Positions 16,663-25,552 of a stretch of DNA of 64,000 nucleotides are shown one piece after another. The translations under genes were made by a program, and so were the position numbers. The DNA is taken from NCBI RefSeq assembly GCF_003987275.1, contig NZ_PIQF01000003.1, positions 1-64,000 of the forward strand, in the 5' to 3' direction. The stretch comes from Idiomarina seosinensis. GTDB lineage: Bacteria > Pseudomonadota > Gammaproteobacteria > Enterobacterales > Alteromonadaceae. Position 1 is the first letter of the stretch. Every line of letters begins with the position of its first letter. A model generated the notes under the pieces. It saw only the letters and a list, made by a program, of their open reading frames with translations, searched no databases and was not told the DNA's origin.

Positions 16663-18319
16663 CGACGATGACAAACAAGTCGCTGAAGTAAATCAGGAAG
16701 CCTTGTATCGTATCTTCACGATACCAGAGGCGCCTGATTCAACGCTCGGAAAAATAGAGAAGCACCTGTCTGAAAACCTTATGGGATTTTTGGGCGAGCA
16801 TATCGTTGCGCGTGAAAAGCCGCTGCAGGAAATCGAGCGCGACTTCGAACAAGCCGGAATTCCAGAAGACCCGCAATTTGTCTCTGAACATACCGAGTTC
16901 CTATTAAATAAGCTGGTTGCTCACTCGGTACATACGGCATCGCCAAAATTTATCGGCCATATGACTTCGGCTTTGCCGTATTTTTTATTGCCTCTGGCAA
17001 AGCTCATGGTCGGGCTAAATCAAAACCTGGTAAAAATCGAAACATCGAAAGCGTTTACCCCACTCGAGCGGAACGTCATTGGCATGTTGCACCACCTGGT
17101 TTATCAGCAAGATGCTGGCTTTTATAACCGCTGGATGCACAGCGCGCAACATTCATTGGGGGCGTTTTGCTCTGGCGGGACAGTCGCTAACATGACGGCG
17201 CTATGGGTTGCCAGAAACCAACTACTAAAAGCGGATGGCGATTTTGCAGGTATTGCTGCCGATGGTCTCGCAGCTGGTCTTGCTCACTATAACTATAAAA
17301 GATTAGTGGTACTTGTTTCCGAACGTGGTCATTATTCATTAGCAAAAGCCGCTGATGTATTAGGTATTGGCCGTCGCAATCTGGTCGCTGTTGCTACCGA
17401 TGAGAATAACCGTATTAAGATCGATGCACTACGGCAAACTTGTGACCAGGTGCAGCAAGAAGGCGGCAAAGTACTGGCTATTGTAGGCGTTGCGGGCACT
17501 ACTGAAACTGGTCACGTTGACCCTCTTGCGGAAATGGCAGCTATTGCCCAGGACTATGGCGTGCATTTTCATGTTGACGCAGCCTGGGGTGGAGCAACGC
17601 TATTGTCTAGCCGCTACCGAGAATTATTGCAAGGCGTAGAACAGGCGGACAGTGTCACTATCGACGCGCATAAGCAGATGTATGTGCCGATGGGAGCAGG
17701 TATGGTGCTGTTTAAAAGCCCATCGTTAGTCAAGTCGATAGAGCACCACGCGGAGTATATTATCCGCCAGGGCTCAAAGGATTTAGGTGCCCACTCTATG
17801 GAGGGGTCTCGCCCCGGAATGGCGATGATGGTGTTTTCCGCTCTGCACGTTATTGGCCGCCGCGGCTATCAGCTGCTGATTGATAATAGCCTTGAGAAAG
17901 CGCGTTATTTTGCGGAACTAATTAGCGAGCAGGACGACTTTGAAGTTATCACTGAACCAGAATTATGTTTATTAACTTATCGGTTTGTTCCTAAACGTGT
18001 AAAGCAGGCATTAAAGCAGGCCAGTGCAGAGCAAGTAGAACAGCTAACTCCGCATTTGAATGCGTTGACACGATATATTCAAAAAAGACAGCGGGAGAGT
18101 GGTAAGTCGTTTGTATCGCGAACTAAGTTAACTCCCGCACAGTACTTTCACGAGCCGAGCGTGGTGTTTCGGGTCGTTTTAGCGAACCCGCTTACAACCA
18201 ACGATATGCTGGCGGAAATTATTGAAGAGCAACGTCAGATCGCTGAGAAAGCGACAAGCCTGCGCGGAGCACTGCATACAGAAATGCGCGAGCTAGGCAT
18301 GGTTATTGACAATCGTTAG
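16643..18319 (+). CDS. panP: PLP-dependent aspartate 1-decarboxylase PanP
   Basis: Group II PLP decarboxylase that makes beta-alanine from aspartate, replacing the pyruvoyl enzyme PanD. The 558-aa protein has HVDAAWGG (310-317; D312 contacts the PLP nitrogen) and the PLP lysine in DAHKQMY (K344 after H343), and the N-terminal ALYRIFTIPEAPDSTLG typical of the PanP family as I recall it. The start is a TTG with a GAGAG site, 20 bp inside the methyltransferase gene; no ATG fits the family N-terminus. It converges on panC with a 27-bp overlap, and lies beside panC and panB, which need its product. Confidence 0.93.
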   Translation: MNQKTPNDDDKQVAEVNQEALYRIFTIPEAPDSTLGKIEKHLSENLMGFLGEHIVAREKPLQEIERDFEQAGIPEDPQFVSEHTEFLLNKLVAHSVHTASPKFIGHMTSALPYFLLPLAKLMVGLNQNLVKIETSKAFTPLERNVIGMLHHLVYQQDAGFYNRWMHSAQHSLGAFCSGGTVANMTALWVARNQLLKADGDFAGIAADGLAAGLAHYNYKRLVVLVSERGHYSLAKAADVLGIGRRNLVAVATDENNRIKIDALRQTCDQVQQEGGKVLAIVGVAGTTETGHVDPLAEMAAIAQDYGVHFHVDAAWGGATLLSSRYRELLQGVEQADSVTIDAHKQMYVPMGAGMVLFKSPSLVKSIEHHAEYIIRQGSKDLGAHSMEGSRPGMAMMVFSALHVIGRRGYQLLIDNSLEKARYFAELISEQDDFEVITEPELCLLTYRFVPKRVKQALKQASAEQVEQLTPHLNALTRYIQKRQRESGKSFVSRTKLTPAQYFHEPSVVFRVVLANPLTTNDMLAEIIEEQRQIAEKATSLRGALHTEMRELGMVIDNR

Positions 18320-19138
18320 GTTGTCGATGAGACGAGTATTACCCAGTTTGGCAGCCACCAACGCAACCCATTGTTTATCCTGTATCGTCGCTGGCTGCAA
18401 ATCTTCGGCATTACGAATTGCCACGTAGTCAGTGACTAGCCCTGCATCGTGCAACTGTTGCTCTGCCCATTTAACCGTTTGATTAAAGTTAGGTTTCTCA
18501 GACAGTTGCTTTGAGATCCCCTGAAGAGTGCTGTAAATTGCCGTTGCCTGCTGTCGCTGTTGTCCGCTTAAATAGCCATTGCGGGAGCTGAGGGCCAGGC
18601 CACTGCTTTCGCGTTTAGTCGGCTCTCCGATAATCGTAACCGGCAAGCTTAAATCCAAGGTCATTAGACGAATAATTTGCAACTGCTGAAAATCTTTTTC
18701 ACCAAAAACAGCCACATCGGGCTGCACCATGTTGAATAGCTTACAAACAATAGTCGCTACGCCGACAAAGTGACCGGGTCTGCTGGCTCCACAAAGAATA
18801 TCTCCCACCTCAGGCACTTCAACCCGAGTCTGCACGTCCAGACCACGGGGATAAACGTCGCTAACCTGAGGGGTAAAAACAGCGTTGACACCCAAGGATT
18901 CTAACGCCTGAACGTCCTGCTCTAAGGTTCGTGGGTAGTTATCCAGATCCTCGTTCGCACCAAACTGCATTGGGTTAACAAAAATACTAACCACAACAAT
19001 ATCGGCGTGCTGTTGGGCTCTTTTAACTAACGCCAAATGACCGTCGTGCAAGTTGCCCATAGTAGGGACCAATGCAACGCTATGTGTTTGTTGGTTACGC
19101 CATTGCCGCAGGCTGGTTAGATTTTTCAGCAGTCGCAT
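18293..19138 (-). CDS. panC: Pantoate-beta-alanine ligase
   Basis: Condenses pantoate and beta-alanine to pantothenate. The 281-aa protein has the ATP-binding HIGH-type motif TMGNLHDGH (26-34), the SIFVNPMQFG stretch and SSRNGYL, all PanC signatures. The first ATG at 19138 is kept. It lies 9 bp after panB and its 3' end overlaps the panP 3' end by 27 bp on the opposite strand, so the two messages are complementary at their ends. Confidence 0.97.
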   Translation of the reverse strand: MRLLKNLTSLRQWRNQQTHSVALVPTMGNLHDGHLALVKRAQQHADIVVVSIFVNPMQFGANEDLDNYPRTLEQDVQALESLGVNAVFTPQVSDVYPRGLDVQTRVEVPEVGDILCGASRPGHFVGVATIVCKLFNMVQPDVAVFGEKDFQQLQIIRLMTLDLSLPVTIIGEPTKRESSGLALSSRNGYLSGQQRQQATAIYSTLQGISKQLSEKPNFNQTVKWAEQQLHDAGLVTDYVAIRNAEDLQPATIQDKQWVALVAAKLGNTRLIDNLTIVNNHA

Positions 19139-19147
19139 ATGTCGTCC

Positions 19148-19942
19148 TTATGAATAGCAGTGCTCTGCGGCCGGAAATTCACCTCGCTGAACTTGTTCAA
19201 CGTAACTACTAAAGGCGCCGGATAATGATCCTGTTTCGGCCAGAAAGTTTTTCGCAAATTTCGGCAAATAATCGCTGTTCATCCCGAGCATGTCATGCAT
19301 AACCAGAATCTGACCATCAGTGTCAGGGCCAGCCCCAATGCCAATGGTTGGTATGGATAAGGCTTCGGTAATACGTTTGCCCAGTGCTGCCGGGATACAC
19401 TCAAGTACTAATAATTGAGCACCTGCTTGTTCCAGTTCCAAAGCCTGAGCCAGAGTATCATCAGCCTGTTGCTGCTGTTTACCCTGTACTTTGTACCCAC
19501 CCAGAACATTGACTGATTGTGGCAGCAAACCAAGATGCGCACAAACCGGAACCCCTCGCGTAGTAAGACCTTGAATGGTTTCGATCAGCCAATGACCGCC
19601 TTCTAGCTTAACCATGTTAGCGCCTGCCTGCATTAATTCAGCAGCGTTGCGGTAAGTCTGTTCCGAGGTTGCGTAACTCATGAATGGCATGTCAGCAATT
19701 ACAAAAGCTTGTTCGGCGCCTCTGCGTACTAATTGGGTATGATAAACCATGTCATCCATGGTGACAGGGACCGTCGAACTCAAACCCTGTACCACATTGC
19801 CCAAAGAGTCTCCGACCAGCATAAAGTCGACGCCCTGCTCAGTCATTAATTTAGCGAAGCTAGCGTCGTAAGCGGTTAATGAAGAAATCTTCTGGCCTTG
19901 CTGCTTCATCTTTTGCAGTTTGGCGATAGTCATTGCAGCCAT
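19148..19942 (-). CDS. panB: 3-methyl-2-oxobutanoate hydroxymethyltransferase
   Basis: Transfers a hydroxymethyl group from methylene-THF to 2-oxoisovalerate, first step of pantothenate synthesis. The 264-aa protein has [16 protein letters not shown] (metal-binding D-S-L-G), [13 protein letters not shown] and [20 protein letters not shown], diagnostic for PanB. The ATG at 19942 has an AAGGAG site 6 bp upstream. It lies only 3 bp after folK and 9 bp before panC, so folK-panB-panC is one operon, downstream of pcnB. Confidence 0.97.
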   Translation of the reverse strand: MAAMTIAKLQKMKQQGQKISSLTAYDASFAKLMTEQGVDFMLVGDSLGNVVQGLSSTVPVTMDDMVYHTQLVRRGAEQAFVIADMPFMSYATSEQTYRNAAELMQAGANMVKLEGGHWLIETIQGLTTRGVPVCAHLGLLPQSVNVLGGYKVQGKQQQQADDTLAQALELEQAGAQLLVLECIPAALGKRITEALSIPTIGIGAGPDTDGQILVMHDMLGMNSDYLPKFAKNFLAETGSLSGAFSSYVEQVQRGEFPAAEHCYS

Positions 19943-19945
19943 GCA

Positions 19946-20461
19946 TTACTCCTTGGCCAATTCTTTAGTCAGCTGATTGTTTGAGAATATCATGTGCAAA
20001 CCGGTTTGAGTAACCTTTGTGCTTTGTTCACTGACAGTACAGCCATTGGGTAATTGCAGCTCAGGAGCAATTTCTTTCAGCGGTAACAGTACAAACTCCC
20101 GTTGATAAAGCCCGGGATGAGGCAGCCGCAAAGTTGCTGTGTCTGATCGAACCGAGTCGAACAAAAGTAGGTCTAAATCCAATGTCCGTTCGCCCCAATG
20201 ACGCAACCGCTGACGGCCAAAGTCATCCTCTATTTTGTGTAACAGGTGCAGTGTTTCAGCTGCAGCTAGTGCAGATTCAACGCGACAAACAGCATTAACA
20301 TAGTCAGGTTGATCCTGTGGCCCCATTGGGCGGCTGCTGTATAAAGAGGAATAATCGAGCAGCGTTAGGAACTGGCTTTTGCTAAGGGCTTTCAGTGCGT
20401 TAATAAGCTGTTGTTTAGGGGCTCCTAGATTAGCCCCTAACGCGATATAAGCCTTAGCCAT
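19946..20461 (-). CDS. folK: 2-amino-4-hydroxy-6-hydroxymethyldihydropteridine pyrophosphokinase
   Basis: Transfers pyrophosphate from ATP to the pterin alcohol in folate synthesis. The 171-aa protein has YIALGANLG (5-13), the substrate block YSSRPMGPQDQPDYVNAV and the RHWGERTLDLDLLLFD signature (about 87-102) with the metal-binding DLD. The start at 20461 (MAKAYIALG) is the family N-terminus; a start 36 codons upstream is in frame but lacks family support. The first 8 bp overlap pcnB, so translation is coupled. Confidence 0.95.
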   Translation of the reverse strand: MAKAYIALGANLGAPKQQLINALKALSKSQFLTLLDYSSLYSSRPMGPQDQPDYVNAVCRVESALAAAETLHLLHKIEDDFGRQRLRHWGERTLDLDLLLFDSVRSDTATLRLPHPGLYQREFVLLPLKEIAPELQLPNGCTVSEQSTKVTQTGLHMIFSNNQLTKELAKE

Positions 20462-21872
20462 CGTTCTGGTTATTGGTATTTGAACTAGCACTCTTGCGGT
20501 TTCTACCGCCTCTTCGGCGCCGTGGGCTTCGCTTCTTTGGACCACTGCCATCGGATTTGTTAGCAGCAAGTACCTTCGGATCTTTTTGAGCCTTGGTCCA
20601 AAAGTCCGCTAGTCGTTCTATCTCTTCACCGGGTAAAGCTGCATCACAGGCTTTTCTCAGCATCAAGAAGTCGTAACCTGCGCGAAACTTATTCTGCTCC
20701 AACGCTTTTTTCGCTCGGGCACCGCGGGTGTTTTGAAGGCGCAGTTGCATTTGCCAAATATCCCGGGCGGTTAAACTAAACCGCTTGGGGATGGACATAG
20801 TTTGTGATTGGCGATGAACAACATCTGCGCTGCCAATATTAATGGCATCCATCGGTGGTAACCCGCCTTCGTTTTGCAGCTGCTCGCGGCGTGCCAGCAG
20901 TGGCCACCATAACAGCACAGCAATTAAGTACGCAGGAGTGACACGTTGCTCTTTTTGCACGCGAGTGTCGGTATCAGCGAATGCTTTACGTAACATACGC
21001 ACCGGCGGAGCATCAGGCGTATCCAGATAACTTTTTAGGATTGGAAACAGTTGTTGAAATAAGTTGTGCTGACAGAGCAGATCGAAGTTTGCTTGTGCTT
21101 TACCCGCCATAAACAGCTTAAGAAACTCATCGAATAATCTGGCAGGCGGAATATTTTTCAGTAGCCCGGAAAGGTCCTGCAATGGGTTTTGCACGGCATC
21201 AGACATCGACATATTGAGTTTGGTGGCAAAGCGAACCGCACGTAGCATCCGTACCGGATCTTCCCGATAACGAGTCTCCGGGTCACCGATTAGGCGCAGA
21301 ATACCTGCCTCTATGTCCTGCCGGCCGTTGGCAAAATCGTAAATGCAAAAGTCGGCGATATTGTAATACAGGGCGTTAACGGTAAAGTCGCGGCGCTCCG
21401 CATCTTCTTCGATAGTTCCATAAACATTATCACGCACTAGCTGGCCGTGCTCATCCTGCTGAGCAATTTTCTTGTGGTCTTCATCGTCGCTATTGTGGTG
21501 ACCCCGGAAGGTAGCTACTTCGATAATCTCGCGACCGAATAAAATATGGGCTAAGCGAAAGCGTCGACCAATAAGCCGGCAGTTTCTAAATAACTTTTTA
21601 ACTTCTTCTGGAGTTGCATTGGTGGTGACGTCAAAATCTTTCGGTTGCAAGCCTAGTAACAAATCACGCACACAGCCGCCGACTAAATAGGCATTAAACC
21701 CTGCATTATGTAATCGGTATAATACCTTAAGCGCGTTGGGGCTAATATCTTTGCGAGATATGGAATGTTGATCACGGCTAATCACTTGCATTGGTGGTAG
21801 CACAGAACTCGCCTTAGCTTCGCTGGTTTTACTTGAAAATGCGCGGCGCGCAAGTTCGGTCAATTTCTTAAT
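20454..21872 (-). CDS. pcnB: Poly(A) polymerase I, probably with a non-AUG start
   Basis: Adds 3' poly(A) tails that target RNA for decay. The protein (about 472 aa) has nucleotidyltransferase motifs GGCVRDLLLG and KDFDVTTNA (about 62-80), the FRNCRLIGRRFRLAH block, the RNA-binding domain and a very basic C-terminus (KKRSPRRRRGG). The first in-frame ATG lies deep inside the conserved start (codon 28 from 21872) and a TTG at 21863 is 19 bp from the ribosome site. The AGGAG at 21883-21887 best serves ATT (21872, spacing 10) or ATC (21875, spacing 7). E. coli pcnB is known to start at AUU. The family match is very secure; the exact start is inferred. Confidence 0.92.
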   Translation of the reverse strand: MKKLTELARRAFSSKTSEAKASSVLPPMQVISRDQHSISRKDISPNALKVLYRLHNAGFNAYLVGGCVRDLLLGLQPKDFDVTTNATPEEVKKLFRNCRLIGRRFRLAHILFGREIIEVATFRGHHNSDDEDHKKIAQQDEHGQLVRDNVYGTIEEDAERRDFTVNALYYNIADFCIYDFANGRQDIEAGILRLIGDPETRYREDPVRMLRAVRFATKLNMSMSDAVQNPLQDLSGLLKNIPPARLFDEFLKLFMAGKAQANFDLLCQHNLFQQLFPILKSYLDTPDAPPVRMLRKAFADTDTRVQKEQRVTPAYLIAVLLWWPLLARREQLQNEGGLPPMDAINIGSADVVHRQSQTMSIPKRFSLTARDIWQMQLRLQNTRGARAKKALEQNKFRAGYDFLMLRKACDAALPGEEIERLADFWTKAQKDPKVLAANKSDGSGPKKRSPRRRRGGRNRKSASSNTNNQNDG

Positions 21873-21942
21873 GATGATAGTTCTCCTGAATCATCAAGTG
21901 GTTACTCTGTAAGGGTTAATAAATCGCCAGTACATTGTATCG

Positions 21943-22815
21943 TCAGTTAACATTGATTCGCCACTTTTTACGCCAGTTTTCGGTCGCCAGTTTTAAAAAA
22001 TCGGGCACTTTGTTGGTTAATGGCACATCAAGTTGCAATATTCTAGCCGCTTCAGCTAAGTTCTTCAGCGCCTGTCTGCTGTCTAAGGCAGGAGCGTGGT
22101 TTTGCTTACTGAGTTTGCGGCCATCGTCGGTGACCACCAGCGGTAGGTGCATCACCCTCGGCAGCCTTCCGCTAAGCCGTTGCCAAAGCGTCAGTTGCCA
22201 GAAGCTCGGTTGAATCAAATCGGAACCGCGAACAATATCAGTAATACCTTGATCGATGTCGTCGACCACCACTGCCAGTTGATAAGCAAACAACTGGTCA
22301 CGGCGCCTAACGATGAAGTCCTCAGCAACGCAGTTGTCGTCGGGTTGAACAACACCATGCCAACGATCAATAAATTCCGTCACTGGTCGGTCGTTTGTAA
22401 AGCGAATAGCGAATGGACCAGGGCGTGGTTGTCGCTCGCGACAGTAACCGTCGTAGCAGTTGCCACGTGCACGAATATCTTTGCGACTGCAGTCGCAGCC
22501 ATATAATTCGTTGGCAAGTTGATTCAGAACGTCGTTATAACGGGCGTCGCGTTGGCTTTGATAGATAACGGGTTGATCCCAGTGTAAACCGTGGTCTGAT
22601 AGCTGTTGTAAAATAACAGTATCAGCACCTTCAACGGCACGGGGCTTATCGACATCTTCAATGCGAACTAGCCAATCGCCGTTGTGTGCTTTGGCATCAA
22701 GGTAGGAGCCCAGCGCAGCAACGAGCGAGCCGAAGTGCAAGGGGCCTGACGGGGTCGGTGCAAACCGACCCCGGTATAAATTACCGGACTGAGCTATTGG
22801 CGACTTATCAAGCAC
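21943..22815 (-). CDS. gluQ: Glutamyl-Q tRNA(Asp) synthetase
   Basis: Charges glutamate onto the queuosine base of tRNA(Asp), not onto the acceptor end. The 290-aa protein is a truncated GluRS: HFGS (27-30) as HIGH motif, zinc-binding Cys pattern CDCSRKDI...YDGYCRE (about 104-125), [13 protein letters not shown] and KLSKQN as KMSKS. It lacks the anticodon domain of GltX, as expected. The GTG start at 22815 overlaps dksA by 8 bp; this dksA-gluQ pairing is typical of gammaproteobacteria. Confidence 0.95.
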   Translation of the reverse strand: MLDKSPIAQSGNLYRGRFAPTPSGPLHFGSLVAALGSYLDAKAHNGDWLVRIEDVDKPRAVEGADTVILQQLSDHGLHWDQPVIYQSQRDARYNDVLNQLANELYGCDCSRKDIRARGNCYDGYCRERQPRPGPFAIRFTNDRPVTEFIDRWHGVVQPDDNCVAEDFIVRRRDQLFAYQLAVVVDDIDQGITDIVRGSDLIQPSFWQLTLWQRLSGRLPRVMHLPLVVTDDGRKLSKQNHAPALDSRQALKNLAEAARILQLDVPLTNKVPDFLKLATENWRKKWRINVN

Positions 22816-23260
22816 CCGTCATTTGTTTTTCTTTAATTTCAGCTAGCGTCTTACAGTCAACACATAAGTCTGCTGTTGGACGCGCCTCTAACCGGCGAAT
22901 GCCTATTTCAATACCGCACGAATTGCAGAAACCGAAGTCGTCTTCTTCTATTTTCTGCAATGTCTTTTCAATTTTCTTGATCAGCTTCCGTTCGCGATCA
23001 CGAGTCCGAAGCTCAATACTGAATTCTTCCTCTTGCGCGGCGCGGTCGACCGGATCCGGGAAGTTAGCAGCTTCGTCTTTCATATGGTGCACCGTGCGGT
23101 CAACTTCTTGACGTAACTGGCGGCGCCACTCTTCGAGTATTTTACGAAAGTGAGCCAATTGTTGGTCACTCATATACTCTTCGCCCGGCTTCTCCTGATA
23201 CGGCTCTAGCCCGGCCAGCGCCAGGATGCCATGCGTTTTTTTCTTGCCTTCTGGCATCAT
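22808..23260 (-). CDS. dksA: RNA polymerase-binding transcription factor DksA
   Basis: Binds the RNA polymerase secondary channel and works with ppGpp to reset transcription in the stringent response. The 150-aa protein matches E. coli DksA (151 aa) closely: the coiled-coil tip [10 protein letters not shown] (69-78), and the zinc finger C112, C115, C133, C136 (CNSC...CVDC). Either of two adjacent ATGs (23260, 23257) fits the AGGAG site. Terminal bases overlap gluQ. The 188-bp region upstream separates it from sfsA and probably holds its promoter. Confidence 0.97.
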   Translation of the reverse strand: MMPEGKKKTHGILALAGLEPYQEKPGEEYMSDQQLAHFRKILEEWRRQLRQEVDRTVHHMKDEAANFPDPVDRAAQEEEFSIELRTRDRERKLIKKIEKTLQKIEEDDFGFCNSCGIEIGIRRLEARPTADLCVDCKTLAEIKEKQMTGA

Positions 23261-23448
23261 GGTTCTCCTAAATAATTAAACATCGCAGCGCGATAATACT
23301 GACTCTGAGAGTCGATAAAAAAGCCACGTTTAAAAAAGGACGCTACATATAGCAGAAACGTTCTACCACCGCAACGTCTTAAGGTAAATAAAAATCGAGT
23401 TATTGTTCTCCGAATTGGTGGTTTAAATGAGGTCGGGATGCATAGATT

Positions 23449-24162
23449 TCAAGACCCTGGCAAATTTACAGTCAGAGGTCGATCCACAGTTATCTGCTGT
23501 TCTGAAATCGAACTTTTAACCGCATAAAACTCTACTCCGGCGTTAGCGGCTTCGCGACACAACTGTGCATACTTGGGGTCGATGTGTGCTGCGGGACTGA
23601 CCTGCTCTATGGCACTATGCATAACCAAAAACAACAGTACAGCACGATGCCCTTGCTGGCGCATTTGGATGAGCTCTTGTAAGTGTTTTTGGCCGCGTGT
23701 GCTGACGGCGTCAGGAAAGTAACCATATTCACCTTCTGCCAGGGTGACACTTTTAACTTCAACAAAACAATGGCTGCCGTCGGGACAAGTTCCTAGCCAG
23801 TCTATACGGCTGTTCTGTTCACCATACTTTCGCTCTGCTTGCCAGTCAGTAATGTCGGCCAAGGTAGATATTGTACGCTGCTGTAACGCTTCTCCGGCTA
23901 TGGTGTTAGCGCGTTGGGTATTGACCACTATCCAGTGATTATTAAAGTCACGGGCCAGCTCCCAGGTTTGCTGGTATTTTCTTTTAGGGTTTTCTGAGTC
24001 ACTGCACCAAGCCTCATAGCCGGGCTCCGCACAGCCAGTCATTGCACCGGTATTCGGGCAGTGAACTGTGGTAATATGGCCATCACCAAAATCGATATCT
24101 GCCAAAAAGCGTTTGTAACGTTTGCGTAAAACACCCTGCTTCAGGGGCTTGTTAAATTGCAT
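23449..24162 (-). CDS. sfsA: Sugar fermentation stimulation protein SfsA
   Basis: A 237-aa protein of the SfsA family, described in E. coli as a sugar-fermentation regulator; later work suggests a nuclease-like fold. Visible family blocks: RYKRFLADIDF (about 16-26), HCPNTGAMTGC (about 35-45), VEVKSVTLAEGEYGYFPDAVS (about 154-174) with the VEVKS core, and HLQEL. I use the ATG at 24162 (MQFNKPL), the family N-terminus; ATGs at 24216 and 24174 only add a non-conserved hydrophobic extension. It is divergent from pepB across 57 bp. Confidence 0.93.
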   Translation of the reverse strand: MQFNKPLKQGVLRKRYKRFLADIDFGDGHITTVHCPNTGAMTGCAEPGYEAWCSDSENPKRKYQQTWELARDFNNHWIVVNTQRANTIAGEALQQRTISTLADITDWQAERKYGEQNSRIDWLGTCPDGSHCFVEVKSVTLAEGEYGYFPDAVSTRGQKHLQELIQMRQQGHRAVLLFLVMHSAIEQVSPAAHIDPKYAQLCREAANAGVEFYAVKSSISEQQITVDRPLTVNLPGS

Positions 24163-24219
24163 TAGAAACCTCATAAACCTAAAGTAAAGGCAGCAACAAA
24201 CTATAAGGAGAGACATTTT

Positions 24220-25515
24220 ATGTCCAGCGCATTACCGATTTATCTGACCGATAAAATGCCGGTTAACTATATCAGCGAAAAAGCGGTGTTGTGTTTTAAA
24301 GATGAAGCCGCCTATATTGTGCTTGAAGAATCAGAGTCCGAAAATTTGCGACGCATCCAAAAGGCCGGCCGCCAGCTCGACAATCAAGGGATTAAACAGT
24401 TAGCTCCGATGGGCGATGGCTGGGATAAAGAACGTCAATGGGCATTGTCCTTGGGTTACACCTCAACGTTATCGACGAATAAAGTGCAATGGCACGAAGG
24501 GGATAAGGCAGTTACTGAGCAGTTGCAGCATATGAGCGACGTGTATCGGTTTGCCCGCGAATTGGTTAACTTATCCGCCGAAGAAATTTACCCTTTAAGT
24601 CTGGCTGAGCGAGTGGCGAACCACCTGACTGAGCTGGCGCCGGAGCATGTGTCCTACGAGATCATTAAGGGCGATGAGCTTAAAGACGCAGGCTGGATGG
24701 GCATTTACACCGTTGGCCGTGCAAGTCAGCACATACCGGCAATGCTGGTGGTTGACTATAATCCAACGGGCGATGCCAATGCGCCAGTAGAATCAGCGCT
24801 GATTGGCAAAGGTATTACGTACGATTCCGGTGGCTACAGCATTAAGCCGAGTGAAGGCATGTTGTCAATGAAGTGCGATATGGGCGGCGCTGCGACCGTG
24901 AGTGGCGCTTTGTCATTAGCGATACGCAACGGATTGAATAAACGCGTGAAACTGTTTCTCTGCTGTGCAGAAAACATGATTGACGGTAGAGCCTACAAAT
25001 TAGGTGACGTGATTACCTACAAAAACGGCACTACAGTGGAAGTAGTGAATACCGACGCGGAAGGCCGCCTGGTTCTTGCTGACGGCTTGCAAGCGGCGGG
25101 TGAAGCCGGCGCTAAGCAAGTTATTGACGCGGCGACACTGACTGGTGCTGCGCAAATGGCGGTTGGTAATGAATACAATGCCTTATTCAGTATTGACGAC
25201 CAGGCTGCGACTAAAGCACTAAACTGTGCCGTCCAGCAGGGCGAAGCATTGTGGCGTTTACCATTGGCAAGCTGGCATGCTGAAAACTGTCCTTCGGCGT
25301 TTGCTGATACGGCTAATAGCCGCCCCCAAAAAGGTGGTGGTGCCGGTGGTGCCAGCAACGCAGCCGGCTTCTTATTGCGGTTTGCCCCAAATGATGGGAA
25401 AGGCTGGTTACACTTTGACTTGGCAGGTGCGTATCAAAAATCGGCAACGGCAATGTGGCCGGTAGGTGCAACAGCAATGGGCGTACGCACGATTGCTGCG
25501 ACTATTACTGACTAA
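24220..25515 (+). CDS. pepB: Aminopeptidase B (leucyl aminopeptidase family M17)
   Basis: Cytoplasmic metallo-aminopeptidase that removes N-terminal residues. The 431-aa product is close to E. coli PepB (427 aa), shorter than PepA. The two-metal catalytic site is clear: IGKGITYDSGGYSIKP (K, D; about 202-217), KCDMGGAA and the family signature NTDAEGRL (about 277-284). A good GGAG site precedes the ATG. hrpB follows at 37 bp. Confidence 0.94.
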   Translation: MSSALPIYLTDKMPVNYISEKAVLCFKDEAAYIVLEESESENLRRIQKAGRQLDNQGIKQLAPMGDGWDKERQWALSLGYTSTLSTNKVQWHEGDKAVTEQLQHMSDVYRFARELVNLSAEEIYPLSLAERVANHLTELAPEHVSYEIIKGDELKDAGWMGIYTVGRASQHIPAMLVVDYNPTGDANAPVESALIGKGITYDSGGYSIKPSEGMLSMKCDMGGAATVSGALSLAIRNGLNKRVKLFLCCAENMIDGRAYKLGDVITYKNGTTVEVVNTDAEGRLVLADGLQAAGEAGAKQVIDAATLTGAAQMAVGNEYNALFSIDDQAATKALNCAVQQGEALWRLPLASWHAENCPSAFADTANSRPQKGGGAGGASNAAGFLLRFAPNDGKGWLHFDLAGAYQKSATAMWPVGATAMGVRTIAATITD

Positions 25516-25552
25516 GCGTGTGCTGACCAAAGGGTAGAGGTAATCAAGTAGT

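Noticed and set aside
23301-23313. Palindrome gactctgagagtc upstream of dksA
   Set aside because: Only 5-bp arms; no match to a known site, and the flanking A run is on the wrong side for a terminator of sfsA.
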